This document shows positions 55,152 to 64,000 of a DNA stretch of 64,000 nt, in pieces (the first letter of the stretch is position 1; the number at the start of each line of letters is the position of its first letter). Both the position numbers and the translations under genes were made by a program. Source of the stretch: Cognatilysobacter segetis (GTDB taxonomy: Bacteria > Pseudomonadota > Gammaproteobacteria > Xanthomonadales > Xanthomonadaceae); contig NZ_SMRQ01000007.1 in the NCBI RefSeq assembly GCF_004359965.1, positions 45,717-109,716 on the forward strand. The letters are read 5' to 3'. The notes under the pieces are model-generated. The model was not told where the DNA came from and ran no database searches. It saw only the letters and a program-made list of their open reading frames with translations.

Positions 55152-57274
55152 GACGTTGCCTCCGGTGTGGACATGAGCGTTGAGAGCAGCGGCCGCAGCA
55201 CCGGCGACGCGAGCATCCGCTGCGTGGGAATGCCGCCGGCGCGCGCGCGGTCGAGCCGCGCACGGGCGGCGCTGCCGTCGCCGAGCAGCGCGTAGGCCTG
55301 TGCGCCGAGGAAGGCGACTTCCGCCGGTTCGCTGCCGAGTGCTTCGGCGCGCGCGAGCGCGTCGCGAGCGGCGTCGCCACGGCCGAGGTTCGCGCGGTAC
55401 CAGCCGAGCAATGCCCAGGCCTGCGCGTCGTCGGCGCGGATCGACGTGTAGCGCGTCGCGCGGCGCTCCGCGTCGGCGTACGCGGCCGCCACGTCGGCCG
55501 ACGGCCCGCGCAGTGCAGCGAGCGCATCGCCGAGGTTGCCCCACAGCCGGAAGTCGCGTGCGTCGATCGCCAGCGCGCGACGGTAGAGGTTGACCGCGCC
55601 GGCGTAGTCGCGGTCCTCGTAGCGCAGCGAGCCGAAATTGCTGAGCGCGGCGTAGTTCGGCCGCAGCGCAAGCGATCGCTCGAATGCGAGGCGCGCGTCG
55701 GCACGTCGGCCGGCCGCGAGGTAGAGGCCGCCGAGACCGCTCCACAGGCGCTCGTCGCCGGGTGCGAGCCCGGTGGCGGTGCGAAACGCCGCGATGGCGC
55801 CGTCGGTATCGCCTGCGAGGTAGGCGGCGAAACCGCGTTCGCGATGCAGGCCCGGATCGTTCGGCTGCAGCCGCAGTGCGCGGTCGAAATAGGCGCGCGC
55901 CAGATCCGGGCGGCTGAGTCCGGCATACACGCGCGCCAACGCGGCATACGCGGCGGGTCGCAGCGCGGGATCGCCGGCGGCGCGTTCGAGCGGCGGAATC
56001 GCGTCGGCTGGGCGGCCCTTGGCGCGGTAGAGCTCGCCCATCGCAAGGTCGACCTCGCGCAGGCCCGGGGCCATGGCGGCGGCCGCGCGGCAGGCGTTCT
56101 CGGCGCGGCCGTAGGCGGCGGCATCCATGTCGTCCTCGAAGCGGGTGATCTCGGCGCGGCAGAGCCCGGCCTGCGCGCGCGAGAACTTCGGATCGGCGCG
56201 CAGCGCGGCGCTGAAGGCGGCCACGGCGTCGCGATAGCGTGCCTCGCCCTCGCTGCGGTCAAGGCTCTGCAGCCCGCGCAGGTAAGCGTCGTACGCGACG
56301 AGGCTGCGGGTAGGCGTCAGGCGCCGCGCGAGACTGTCCCCGGGGGCGTGGCCGGTGAGCGCTTCCACGACCTCCCCGGCGACGTTGGCTTCCAGATCGA
56401 AGATGCCCGTCGCTTCGCGCTCGAAGCGACCGGACCAGCGCGTCGCCCCGGACGCGACGTCGACCAGCCAGGCCGACAGCTCCACGCGCCCCCCGACGCG
56501 GCGCAGCTGGCCATCGAGCACCGTGGCGACGCCAAGGCGGTGGCCGATCCGCGCCGGGTCGCGACCGCCGAGCACGCGTCGCGGCACGGGCGCGATCTTG
56601 ACGCCCGGCACCGTCGCGATCGCGTCGTGCAGCTCGCGGGAGACGCCCCGGGCGAAGTAGTCGTCGCCGGCGGCGTCGCCGCTCGCGAAGGGCAGCACGA
56701 CGATCGACGCATCGCCCGGGGGCGCGGGCGGCGCCCGCGCGCGCTCGCGCAGCGCGAGCAGGCCGGCGAGCAGCAGAGCCACCACCGCCGCCGCACCGAT
56801 CGCCAGTCGACGCCAGCGCGGTGTCGTCGGCACCGGGCTCGACGTTGGAGCGTTCGGCGTGGAAGTCGGCGCGGGCGCGGGCTCGACCGCCGGAGACGGG
56901 GCCGGCGGCGGCGCCTCGACGACCGGCGCCTCGGCCTTCAGTTCCCCCACGAACTCGTAGCCCAGCGCGTGGCGGGTGCGGATGTAGCGCGGCGCATGGG
57001 GATCGTCGCCGAGCGCGTGGCGCAGCTGCGCCACCGACCGCGTCAGCACGCCGGGCGTCACGTGCCGATGGCCCCAGACCGCGTCGAGCAGATCGTCGCG
57101 CGACACCAGCTCGCCGGGGTGCTGCAGCAGCATCAGCAGGACGGCGTAGGCCTTGGGCTCCAGCGGCAGTTGGCGGCCGTCACGAAGCACCTCGTGCGCC
57201 TGCGTGTCCACGCAGACGTCGCTGAAACGGTAGACCGCCGGCGGGGCCGGCGCGTCGGGCGCGGCAGCGACCAT
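55148..57274 (-). CDS. CadC-like membrane transcriptional regulator: OmpR-type wHTH, TM helix, TolB-like domain, TPRs
   Basis: 708 residues from the ATG at 57274, with GAGGAAA upstream at proper spacing; a GTG one codon earlier is less likely. Residues about 14-110 are an OmpR/CadC winged helix (LPLEPKAYAVLLMLLQHPGELVSRDDLLDAVWG, ALGYEFVGEL). A Pro/Ala-rich linker leads to one transmembrane helix (about 170-190). A TolB-like domain (IVVLPFASG... to about 340) and many TPRs (about 360-700) lie in the periplasm. The layout is that of one-component signal receptors that bind DNA from the membrane. It is divergent from the DUF1232-like gene and coupled to the lipoprotein gene. Confidence 0.9.
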   Translation of the reverse strand: MVAAAPDAPAPPAVYRFSDVCVDTQAHEVLRDGRQLPLEPKAYAVLLMLLQHPGELVSRDDLLDAVWGHRHVTPGVLTRSVAQLRHALGDDPHAPRYIRTRHALGYEFVGELKAEAPVVEAPPPAPSPAVEPAPAPTSTPNAPTSSPVPTTPRWRRLAIGAAAVVALLLAGLLALRERARAPPAPPGDASIVVLPFASGDAAGDDYFARGVSRELHDAIATVPGVKIAPVPRRVLGGRDPARIGHRLGVATVLDGQLRRVGGRVELSAWLVDVASGATRWSGRFEREATGIFDLEANVAGEVVEALTGHAPGDSLARRLTPTRSLVAYDAYLRGLQSLDRSEGEARYRDAVAAFSAALRADPKFSRAQAGLCRAEITRFEDDMDAAAYGRAENACRAAAAMAPGLREVDLAMGELYRAKGRPADAIPPLERAAGDPALRPAAYAALARVYAGLSRPDLARAYFDRALRLQPNDPGLHRERGFAAYLAGDTDGAIAAFRTATGLAPGDERLWSGLGGLYLAAGRRADARLAFERSLALRPNYAALSNFGSLRYEDRDYAGAVNLYRRALAIDARDFRLWGNLGDALAALRGPSADVAAAYADAERRATRYTSIRADDAQAWALLGWYRANLGRGDAARDALARAEALGSEPAEVAFLGAQAYALLGDGSAARARLDRARAGGIPTQRMLASPVLRPLLSTLMSTPEATS

Positions 57275-57415
57275 CACGGTTTCCTCGCGATTCCATCGCG
57301 ATCCGCGGCATAGCCGTCGACAAACATCGAAGGGGCCTCATGACCCCGGCATGCGCTGCGGGGACGATGGTCACGGGCCGGATTCGCCGGCACCTTCGCC
57401 ACGAAAGGTAACGCC

Positions 57416-58051
57416 ATGAACGCCATGCTGACCGCCGAACTTCCTCTGCCCCGATGCCTGTACCAGGGGGCTGATCCACGCCGGCACCGTCGCCATCTTG
57501 TCGACGGCGTACGCATCGATCCGGTCGCGGTGGACCGGTTCAACCACGTGCTCCGGCAGTACGCCGACACCGCGCCCGTGCTCGACGCGGATCGCCTGGC
57601 GACCGCGGCCCGCGAACTGTCGTCCTCGGACGCGCGCGGGTCCACGGCAGACTGCATCCGGATTCGCTTGTTCCGGGTGAAGGCCGCGCAGGCGATGGCG
57701 GCCGACCGCACCTGGCAGGCGCCGGCCGACGTCGTCGTGCTCGTCGGTTCGCTGATCGAGCAGATTCGCCGCGGCGAGCACCTGCTGCCGGGCGGCCTGC
57801 CGCGCGTCGGCCACCTCGACGATGCGTTGCTCGTCGAGACCGCGTGGCCGCGCCTGCAGTCCGAGACGATCGCCTACGCCGACTTCCACCGGCTGCGCCG
57901 GCTGGCCTGCGAGCGCGGCGAGCGCGCGCGCTTCGATCGCGAGGCGTGGCAGCGCGCCCGCGAGGACGAGGCTCGACTGCTCGCCCACGAGCGCACCAGC
58001 CGCGAGAGCTCGTACCTCGCGGAGCCCGCGCCGCGGTTCGCCATCCACTGA
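57416..58051 (+). CDS. Hypothetical protein, DUF1232-like segment
   Basis: 211 residues from ATG 57416, with AAAGG upstream. It is cytoplasmic by sequence: no signal or strong membrane helix. The segment LLPGGLPRVGHLDDALLVETAWPRL (near 120-145) recalls the DPxDxIPDxIPxxGxLDD pattern of DUF1232/YkvA proteins, but several residues differ, so this is only a suggestion. The C-terminal third is Arg/Glu-rich and helical. Its divergent placement suggests control by the neighbouring CadC-like regulator. Confidence 0.65.
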   Translation: MNAMLTAELPLPRCLYQGADPRRHRRHLVDGVRIDPVAVDRFNHVLRQYADTAPVLDADRLATAARELSSSDARGSTADCIRIRLFRVKAAQAMAADRTWQAPADVVVLVGSLIEQIRRGEHLLPGGLPRVGHLDDALLVETAWPRLQSETIAYADFHRLRRLACERGERARFDREAWQRAREDEARLLAHERTSRESSYLAEPAPRFAIH

Positions 58052-58112
58052 ACGACCGGGAGGACGACGTTCAGCCGACCGCGCCGTCAACGCGCGTGGC
58101 GAGACGGCCGGC

Positions 58113-58121
58113 TGATACGCT
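58113..58121 (+). promoter_or_regulatory. Possible extended -10 of dnaE
   Basis: TGATACGCT, an extended-10-like TGnTACGCT, 25 nt before the dnaE start. The -35 is weak. Confidence 0.28.
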
Positions 58122-58145
58122 GGCGCGCGCTCTACCGGCCGTCGC

Positions 58146-61100
58146 ATGTCCTCCCGATTCGTCCACCTCCACCTGCACACCGAGTATTCGCTTGCGGATT
58201 CCACGATCCGCATCGGCGAGCTCGTCAAGCGGTGCGTGCAGCTCGGCCAGCCGGCCGTGGCGATCACCGACATCAACAACCTGTTCGCAGCCGTCAAGTT
58301 CTACAAGGCCTGCGAAGGCGCCGGGATCAAGCCCATCCTCGGCGCCGACGTCGCGCTGGCCGACGGCAACGAGACGCCCTCGCGGATGACGCTGCTCTGC
58401 CGCGACCGGCAGGGCTACCTGACCCTGTCGCGCCTGCTCACGCGCATGTGGATGGAAGGCCATCGCAACGACGGCGTGGCGCTCCGCCCCGATTGGCTGC
58501 GCGAGGACAACGGCGGCCTGTTCGCACTCGCCGGGCGCGACAGCCTGGCCGGCCAGCTCGCCGCCGGCGCGCGGCACGACCTCGCCGAGGCCTGGCTCGT
58601 CGACTGGAAGGAGGTCTTCGACGACCGCCTGCACCTCGAGCTCGTGCGCAGCGGCCGCAAGGGCGAGGAGCCGTTCAACTCGTTCGCGCTGCACGCCGCC
58701 TCGCTGCGCGACATCCCGGTCGTCGCCACCAATGATGTCCGCTTCCTCGACGAGGACGGCTTCGAGGCGCACGAGGCCCGCGTCTGCATTTCCACCGGCC
58801 GCGTGCTGGACGATCCCAAGCGGCCGCGCGAGTACGCGCCGCAGCAGTTCCTGAAGGCCTGCGACGACATGGACGAGCTGTTCTGCGACGTGCCGGACGC
58901 GATCGACAACGCGCATTCGCTCGCGCTGCGCTGCAACGTCGAGATGAAGCTCGGCGAGTACGCGCTGCCGGCGTTTCCGGTGCCGAGCGATCACACGATC
59001 GAATCCTGGCTGCGCGGCACCGCGCGCGAGGGGCTCGCGAAGCGGCTGGAGAAGGCGCCGCCGTCGGGCGGGCGCACGCAGGACGACTACGCGCAGCGCC
59101 TGGAGCGCGAGCTCGACGTCATCATCAAGATGGGCTTCCCCGGCTACTTCCTGATCGTCGCGGACTTCATCAACTGGGGTAAGCAGCAGGGCATTCCGGT
59201 CGGACCCGGCCGCGGTTCGGGTGCCGGTTCGCTGGTCGCCTGGGCGCTGGGCATCACCGACCTCGATCCCCTGCCCTACGACCTGCTGTTCGAGCGCTTC
59301 CTCAATCCCGAACGCGTGTCGATGCCCGACTTCGACATCGACTTCTGCATGGACCGCCGCGACGAGGTCATCGACTACGTCGCGCGCAAGTACGGCCGCG
59401 ACCGCGTGTCGCAGATCATCACCTACGGCACCATGTCGGCGAAGGCGGTGGTGCGCGACTGCGGCCGCGTGCTGGGCCACGGCTACGGCTTCGTCGATTC
59501 GATCTCCAAGCTGATCCCGCTGATACCGGCCGACCCGCTCTCGCTGGAGGACGTGCTGGGCCGCAGCGATCGCGCGAAGAAGGATCCCGAGCGCGCGATC
59601 GGCGACTTCATCACCCGCTACAACGCCGAGGACGACGTTCGCGACCTCGTCGACCTCGCGCTGCAGCTTGAAGACCTCACGCGCAACGCCGGCAAGCACG
59701 CGGGCGGCGTGGTCATCGCGCCGTCGCCGCTGAGCGACTTCTGCCCACTGTTCGCCGAACACGACGAGGGTGGCCGAGGCAGGAATCCGGTCACGCAGTT
59801 CGACAAGGACGACGTGGAAGCCGTCGGCCTGGTGAAGTTCGACTTCCTCGGCCTGCGCACGCTCACGATCATCGACTGGGCGGTCAAGGCGATCAATGCG
59901 CGCCGCGCATCGACGGGCGAGGAGCCGCTCGAGATCATCGCGCTGCCGCTCGACGATCCGAAGGCCTACGAGGTGTTCGCGCGCGGCGATACCGTCGCGG
60001 TGTTCCAGTTCGAATCGCGCGGCATGCGCGAGCTGCTCAAGCGCGCGCAGCCCGACCGCTTCGACGACCTCATCGCGCTGGTCTCGCTGTACCGCCCGGG
60101 CCCCATGGACCTGATCCCGGACTTCATCGAGCGCAAGCACGGCCGCCAGGAAGTGGTGTATCCGCATCCGCTGCTGGAGCCGGTGCTCGCGCCGACCTAC
60201 GGCGTCGTGGTCTACCAGGAGCAGGTCATGCAGACCGCGCAGATCCTGGCCGGCTATTCGCTGGGCGGCGCGGACCTGCTGCGCCGCGCGATGGGCAAGA
60301 AGAAGCCCGAGGAGATGGCAAAGGAGCGCGTCAAGTTCGAGGCCGGTGCGAAGGAGCACCACGGCATCGAGCCGAAGGTGTCCGGCCCGATCTTCGACCT
60401 GCTCGAGAAGTTCGCGGGCTACGGCTTCAACAAGTCGCACGCGGCCGCGTATGCGCTGGTCTCGTACCAGACGGCGTGGCTCAAGGCGCACTACCCGGCC
60501 GAGTTCATGGCCGCGGTGCTGTCCTCGGACATGGACAACACCGACAAGGTGACGGGCTTCCTCGACGAGGCGCGCGTCATGGGCCTCGAGGTGATGCGTC
60601 CCGACGTCAACGAGTCCTCGTACATGTTCGAGGCGCGCACGCCGTCGACCATCCGCTACGGCCTCGGCGCGGTGAAAGGCGTGGGGCGCGGCGTCTGCGA
60701 GGCGATCGTCGAAGCGCGTCGCGCCGGCCCGTTCAAGGACCTGCTCGATCTCTGCCAGCGCGTCGATGGCAACCGGCTCAATCGCCGCTCGCTTGAAGCG
60801 CTCGCGCAGGCCGGCGCGCTCGATGCGCTCGGCCGGAACCGCGCGAGCCTGATGCTGCAGGTTCCGGAGGTCTTACGCGCGACCGACCAGCTATCGAAGG
60901 AACTCGCGGCGGGCCAGGCCTCGCTGTTCGGCGGCGTCGACACCGCCGCTCCCGCGCTGCACCTCGACCTGCCGCACAGCGACGAATGGCCGCTGGCGCG
61001 CCTGCTCGAGGCCGAGCGCGACACGCTCGGGCACTACCTCAGCGGCCATCCGTTCGATCCGTACCGCGAGGACGTGCACGGACTGGTCGGCTTCGACCTC

Positions 61101-61673
61101 GGCGACCTCGATCGCATCTGGGCCTCGCGCCCGGATACCGGCGGCCGCGGCGGCTGGCGCCAGGAACTCGAGACGACGGTCGCCGGCCTCGTCGTCGGCT
61201 TCCGCAAGAAGGGCGACTCCCAGGTCTTCGTGCAGATCGAGGACGGCCGCGGCCGGCTCGAATGCGCCTTCTTCGCCGAGACCTATGCGGAGCACGCGTC
61301 GCTGATCGGCCGCGACCGGTTGCTGGTCATCCAGGGCGGTCTCCGCGAGGACGCGTTCTCCGGCGGCTTCGCGCTCAAGGCGCAGCGTTGCTGGGACTTC
61401 GCGCAGGTCTGCGGTAGGCATGCGCAGAAGCTCTCGATCCGGCTCGACCTCCGTCAGCCCGGCACCCTGCAGCGCGTCGAGGCCCTACTCGCGGCCCGGC
61501 GGCCGGGGTCCACGCCGCTGCGCCTGCACCTGTTGCTGGACGGCGCCGCCGGCATGGTCGAGCTGGACGGCCCGAACGCCGTACGCGTCGACCAGGAACT
61601 GCTGGAGACCCTGCGCGCGACACCGGGCGTGCTGGCCGTCAAGCCGGCCCTGTCCAAGCCCTGGGCGCACTGA
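58146..61673 (+). CDS. dnaE: DNA polymerase III subunit alpha
   Basis: 1175 residues. N-terminal PHP domain ([16 protein letters not shown]), palm with catalytic Asp395, Asp397 and Asp399 ([13 protein letters not shown]), thumb/fingers ([45 protein letters not shown]), tandem HhH and an OB-fold (about 1000-1090). It is the replicative polymerase alpha subunit. The usual proteobacterial order rnhB-dnaE-accA is kept apart from the three-gene insertion between rnhB and dnaE. Confidence 0.98.
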   Translation: MSSRFVHLHLHTEYSLADSTIRIGELVKRCVQLGQPAVAITDINNLFAAVKFYKACEGAGIKPILGADVALADGNETPSRMTLLCRDRQGYLTLSRLLTRMWMEGHRNDGVALRPDWLREDNGGLFALAGRDSLAGQLAAGARHDLAEAWLVDWKEVFDDRLHLELVRSGRKGEEPFNSFALHAASLRDIPVVATNDVRFLDEDGFEAHEARVCISTGRVLDDPKRPREYAPQQFLKACDDMDELFCDVPDAIDNAHSLALRCNVEMKLGEYALPAFPVPSDHTIESWLRGTAREGLAKRLEKAPPSGGRTQDDYAQRLERELDVIIKMGFPGYFLIVADFINWGKQQGIPVGPGRGSGAGSLVAWALGITDLDPLPYDLLFERFLNPERVSMPDFDIDFCMDRRDEVIDYVARKYGRDRVSQIITYGTMSAKAVVRDCGRVLGHGYGFVDSISKLIPLIPADPLSLEDVLGRSDRAKKDPERAIGDFITRYNAEDDVRDLVDLALQLEDLTRNAGKHAGGVVIAPSPLSDFCPLFAEHDEGGRGRNPVTQFDKDDVEAVGLVKFDFLGLRTLTIIDWAVKAINARRASTGEEPLEIIALPLDDPKAYEVFARGDTVAVFQFESRGMRELLKRAQPDRFDDLIALVSLYRPGPMDLIPDFIERKHGRQEVVYPHPLLEPVLAPTYGVVVYQEQVMQTAQILAGYSLGGADLLRRAMGKKKPEEMAKERVKFEAGAKEHHGIEPKVSGPIFDLLEKFAGYGFNKSHAAAYALVSYQTAWLKAHYPAEFMAAVLSSDMDNTDKVTGFLDEARVMGLEVMRPDVNESSYMFEARTPSTIRYGLGAVKGVGRGVCEAIVEARRAGPFKDLLDLCQRVDGNRLNRRSLEALAQAGALDALGRNRASLMLQVPEVLRATDQLSKELAAGQASLFGGVDTAAPALHLDLPHSDEWPLARLLEAERDTLGHYLSGHPFDPYREDVHGLVGFDLGDLDRIWASRPDTGGRGGWRQELETTVAGLVVGFRKKGDSQVFVQIEDGRGRLECAFFAETYAEHASLIGRDRLLVIQGGLREDAFSGGFALKAQRCWDFAQVCGRHAQKLSIRLDLRQPGTLQRVEALLAARRPGSTPLRLHLLLDGAAGMVELDGPNAVRVDQELLETLRATPGVLAVKPALSKPWAH

Positions 61674-61723
61674 CCGCGGCGGCACCATACGCCGGCGACG
61701 GGCGGATTCCGGCCGTCACCGGC

Positions 61724-61729
61724 TACACT
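61724..61729 (+). promoter_or_regulatory. Candidate -10 element of accA
   Basis: TACACT followed by GCCCGC, 27 nt before the accA start. The -35 is not convincing. Confidence 0.35.
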
Positions 61730-61756
61730 GCCCGCCTTTCACCCTGCCGGTCGCGC

Positions 61757-62716
<960 letters not shown>

Positions 62717-62717
62717 G

Positions 62718-62737
62718 GCCCGGCCCGCGGGCCGGGC
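62718..62737 (+). terminator. Hairpin after accA
   Basis: A perfect 8-bp GC stem (GCCCGGCC / GGCCGGGC) with a CGCG loop, 1 nt after the accA stop, without a U tract. It may cause pausing or protect the 3' end rather than terminate. Confidence 0.35.
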
Positions 62738-62824
62738 GCCTGCTCACCGCGTCGATCACGCAGCTTTCGGCCCCGCGGTAGCGCGACGCGGATCACCGCG
62801 CCCGCGCTGACTTAGCATGCGCGC

Positions 62825-64000
62825 ATGGCGTCGCCCGTCGAACTCGAACTCGATCTCTCGCTGCTCGCGTCGACGCCGGGGGCGTTCGTCGTCGGGCTCA
62901 GCGGCGGGCTCGACTCGTCGGTGCTGCTGCATGCGCTGGCCTCGCTTCCCGCCGCGCGCGATCGCGGCCTGCGGGCCGTCCATGTGCACCACGGGCTGCA
63001 TGCGGATGCCGACGATTGGCAGGCCCGGTGCGAGCGGCTCTGTGCATCTCTCGACGTGCCGTTGCGGTCGATCCGCGTATGCGTCGAGCCGGCCGGCGAC
63101 GGGCCCGAAGCCGCCGCCCGGCGCGCGCGCCATGCCGCGCTGGCGTCGGCGCTTGACCGCGGCGACATCCTCGCGCTCGCGCACCATCGCGACGACCAGG
63201 CCGAAACCTTCCTGATGCGCGCGCTCCGCGCGTCCGGCCCCGACGGCCTGCGTGCGATGCGCGACTGGCGCGCGTTCGGGCACGGCTGGCTGTGGCGGCC
63301 GCTGCTCGCGACGCCCCGCGCGCGGCTCGCGCACTACGCCGGCGCACACCGCCTCGAGTGGGTCGAGGACCCCTCGAACGTCGACACGCGCTTCGATCGA
63401 AACTTCCTGCGCGCCCGCGTGCTTCCGCTGCTGCGCGAGCGCTGGCCGCATGCCGACGCCGCGCTGGCCCGCAGCGCGCAGCTCTGCGCCGATGCGGCGG
63501 ACCTGCTGGCTCACGACGACGACGCGCTGCTTCGCGCCGCGCGCACGGTCGAAGGCGACCTCGACGCCGCGACGCTGCGGGAGGCCACGCCCGCGCGTCG
63601 CGCGCGCGTGCTGCGCCTGTGGGTGGCGGGCCTCGGGTTGGCGCCGCTGCCGGCGCAGGGCGTCCGTGCGGTGGAGGCGATGCTGGCTGGACTGCGCGAC
63701 GACGCCGGCGCGCGCTTCGACTGGCACGGCGCCACGATCCGGGCCTGGCGGGGCCGGCTGCACGGCGGACGCGTACTGCGTCCGCTCGGGGCGTCGCTCG
63801 ACCTCGCGTGGAACGGGCTCACGCCGCTCGCGCTGCCGGACGGCGGCCGGCTCGAGGTCTCACCCGCCGTCGCGCTGCCGCCGGGCACGCGAGTGCGCGC
63901 GCGTGCCGGCGGGGAGCGGATCCGCCTGCCGGGCCGCGAGCGCACGCATTCCCTGAAGCATGCGTTGCAGTCCGCGGGCGTGCCGCCCTGGCTGCGCGAG
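62825..64000 (+). CDS. tilS: tRNA(Ile)-lysidine synthase, partial at window end
   Basis: 392 residues seen from ATG 62825; the frame stays open at the window edge, so the C-terminus lies outside. PP-loop motif SGGLDSS at 26-32, then VHVHHGLHADADDW, LALAHHRDDQAETFLMRALRASGPDGL and WVEDPSNVDTRFDRNFLR, all typical of TilS. The C-terminal substrate-recognition domains begin near residue 230. It converts cytidine to lysidine at C34 of the AUA-reading tRNA. It follows accA, a common order in xanthomonads. Confidence 0.95.
   Translation, partial: MASPVELELDLSLLASTPGAFVVGLSGGLDSSVLLHALASLPAARDRGLRAVHVHHGLHADADDWQARCERLCASLDVPLRSIRVCVEPAGDGPEAAARRARHAALASALDRGDILALAHHRDDQAETFLMRALRASGPDGLRAMRDWRAFGHGWLWRPLLATPRARLAHYAGAHRLEWVEDPSNVDTRFDRNFLRARVLPLLRERWPHADAALARSAQLCADAADLLAHDDDALLRAARTVEGDLDAATLREATPARRARVLRLWVAGLGLAPLPAQGVRAVEAMLAGLRDDAGARFDWHGATIRAWRGRLHGGRVLRPLGASLDLAWNGLTPLALPDGGRLEVSPAVALPPGTRVRARAGGERIRLPGRERTHSLKHALQSAGVPPWLRE

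Overview
The window is GC-rich chromosomal DNA of a gammaproteobacterium, most likely family Lysobacteraceae (Xanthomonadaceae; Lysobacter/Luteimonas-like). This rests on gene order (map-glnD-dapD-ArsC-like-dapE opposite rpsB-tsf; pyrH, frr-uppS-cdsA-dxr-rseP-bamA-lpxD-fabZ-lpxA-lpxB-rnhB-dnaE-accA-tilS), on an Oar-like TonB-dependent receptor, and on many secreted peptidases and signalling proteins. It is a family-level inference from protein content, not a database match. I see no tRNA, rRNA, CRISPR array, insertion sequence or prophage.

Layout. 1-25 kb is a mixed, mostly monocistronic region: a membrane GGDEF/EAL protein, a PQQ-type sugar dehydrogenase lipoprotein, tex, a DUF488 protein, an ABC1/UbiB-type kinase, an L,D-transpeptidase-like protein, an App1-type phosphatase, ferredoxin-NADP reductase, a second periplasmic-TPR diguanylate cyclase, a small membrane protein, a LytTR regulator divergent from an acyltransferase, an amidohydrolase, a CBS protein, an M3 peptidase, a lipoprotein and an M28 peptidase. 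25.6-32.7 kb is a minus-strand housekeeping block (map, glnD, dapD, ArsC-like, dapE, xth) for lysine/peptidoglycan precursor synthesis, nitrogen signalling, protein maturation and DNA repair; several genes overlap by 4 nt.

33-63 kb holds the conserved translation, envelope and replication cluster on the plus strand. It is interrupted twice. Between tsf and pyrH lie two overlapping TPR-sulfotransferases and a 1001-residue TonB-dependent receptor on the minus strand, and between pyrH and frr lies a CDF metal exporter. After rnhB there is a minus-strand pair (CadC-like TPR regulator plus a small lipoprotein) divergent from an unrecognised DUF1232-like gene. The cluster then resumes with dnaE, accA and a tilS that runs off the window end.

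Points most worth attention: basic Lys/Ala histone-tail-like extensions on exonuclease III, DapD and RpsB; three consecutive perfect or near-perfect hairpins in the rpsB-tsf spacer; a near-consensus CRP/Clp-type palindrome in an AT-rich island before the TonB receptor; a GGDEF protein whose EAL domain has lost catalytic residues; and the overlapping sulfotransferase pair. No clearly unprecedented multi-gene system was found; the regulator/lipoprotein/DUF1232-like locus and the sulfotransferase pair are the best candidates for undescribed function.
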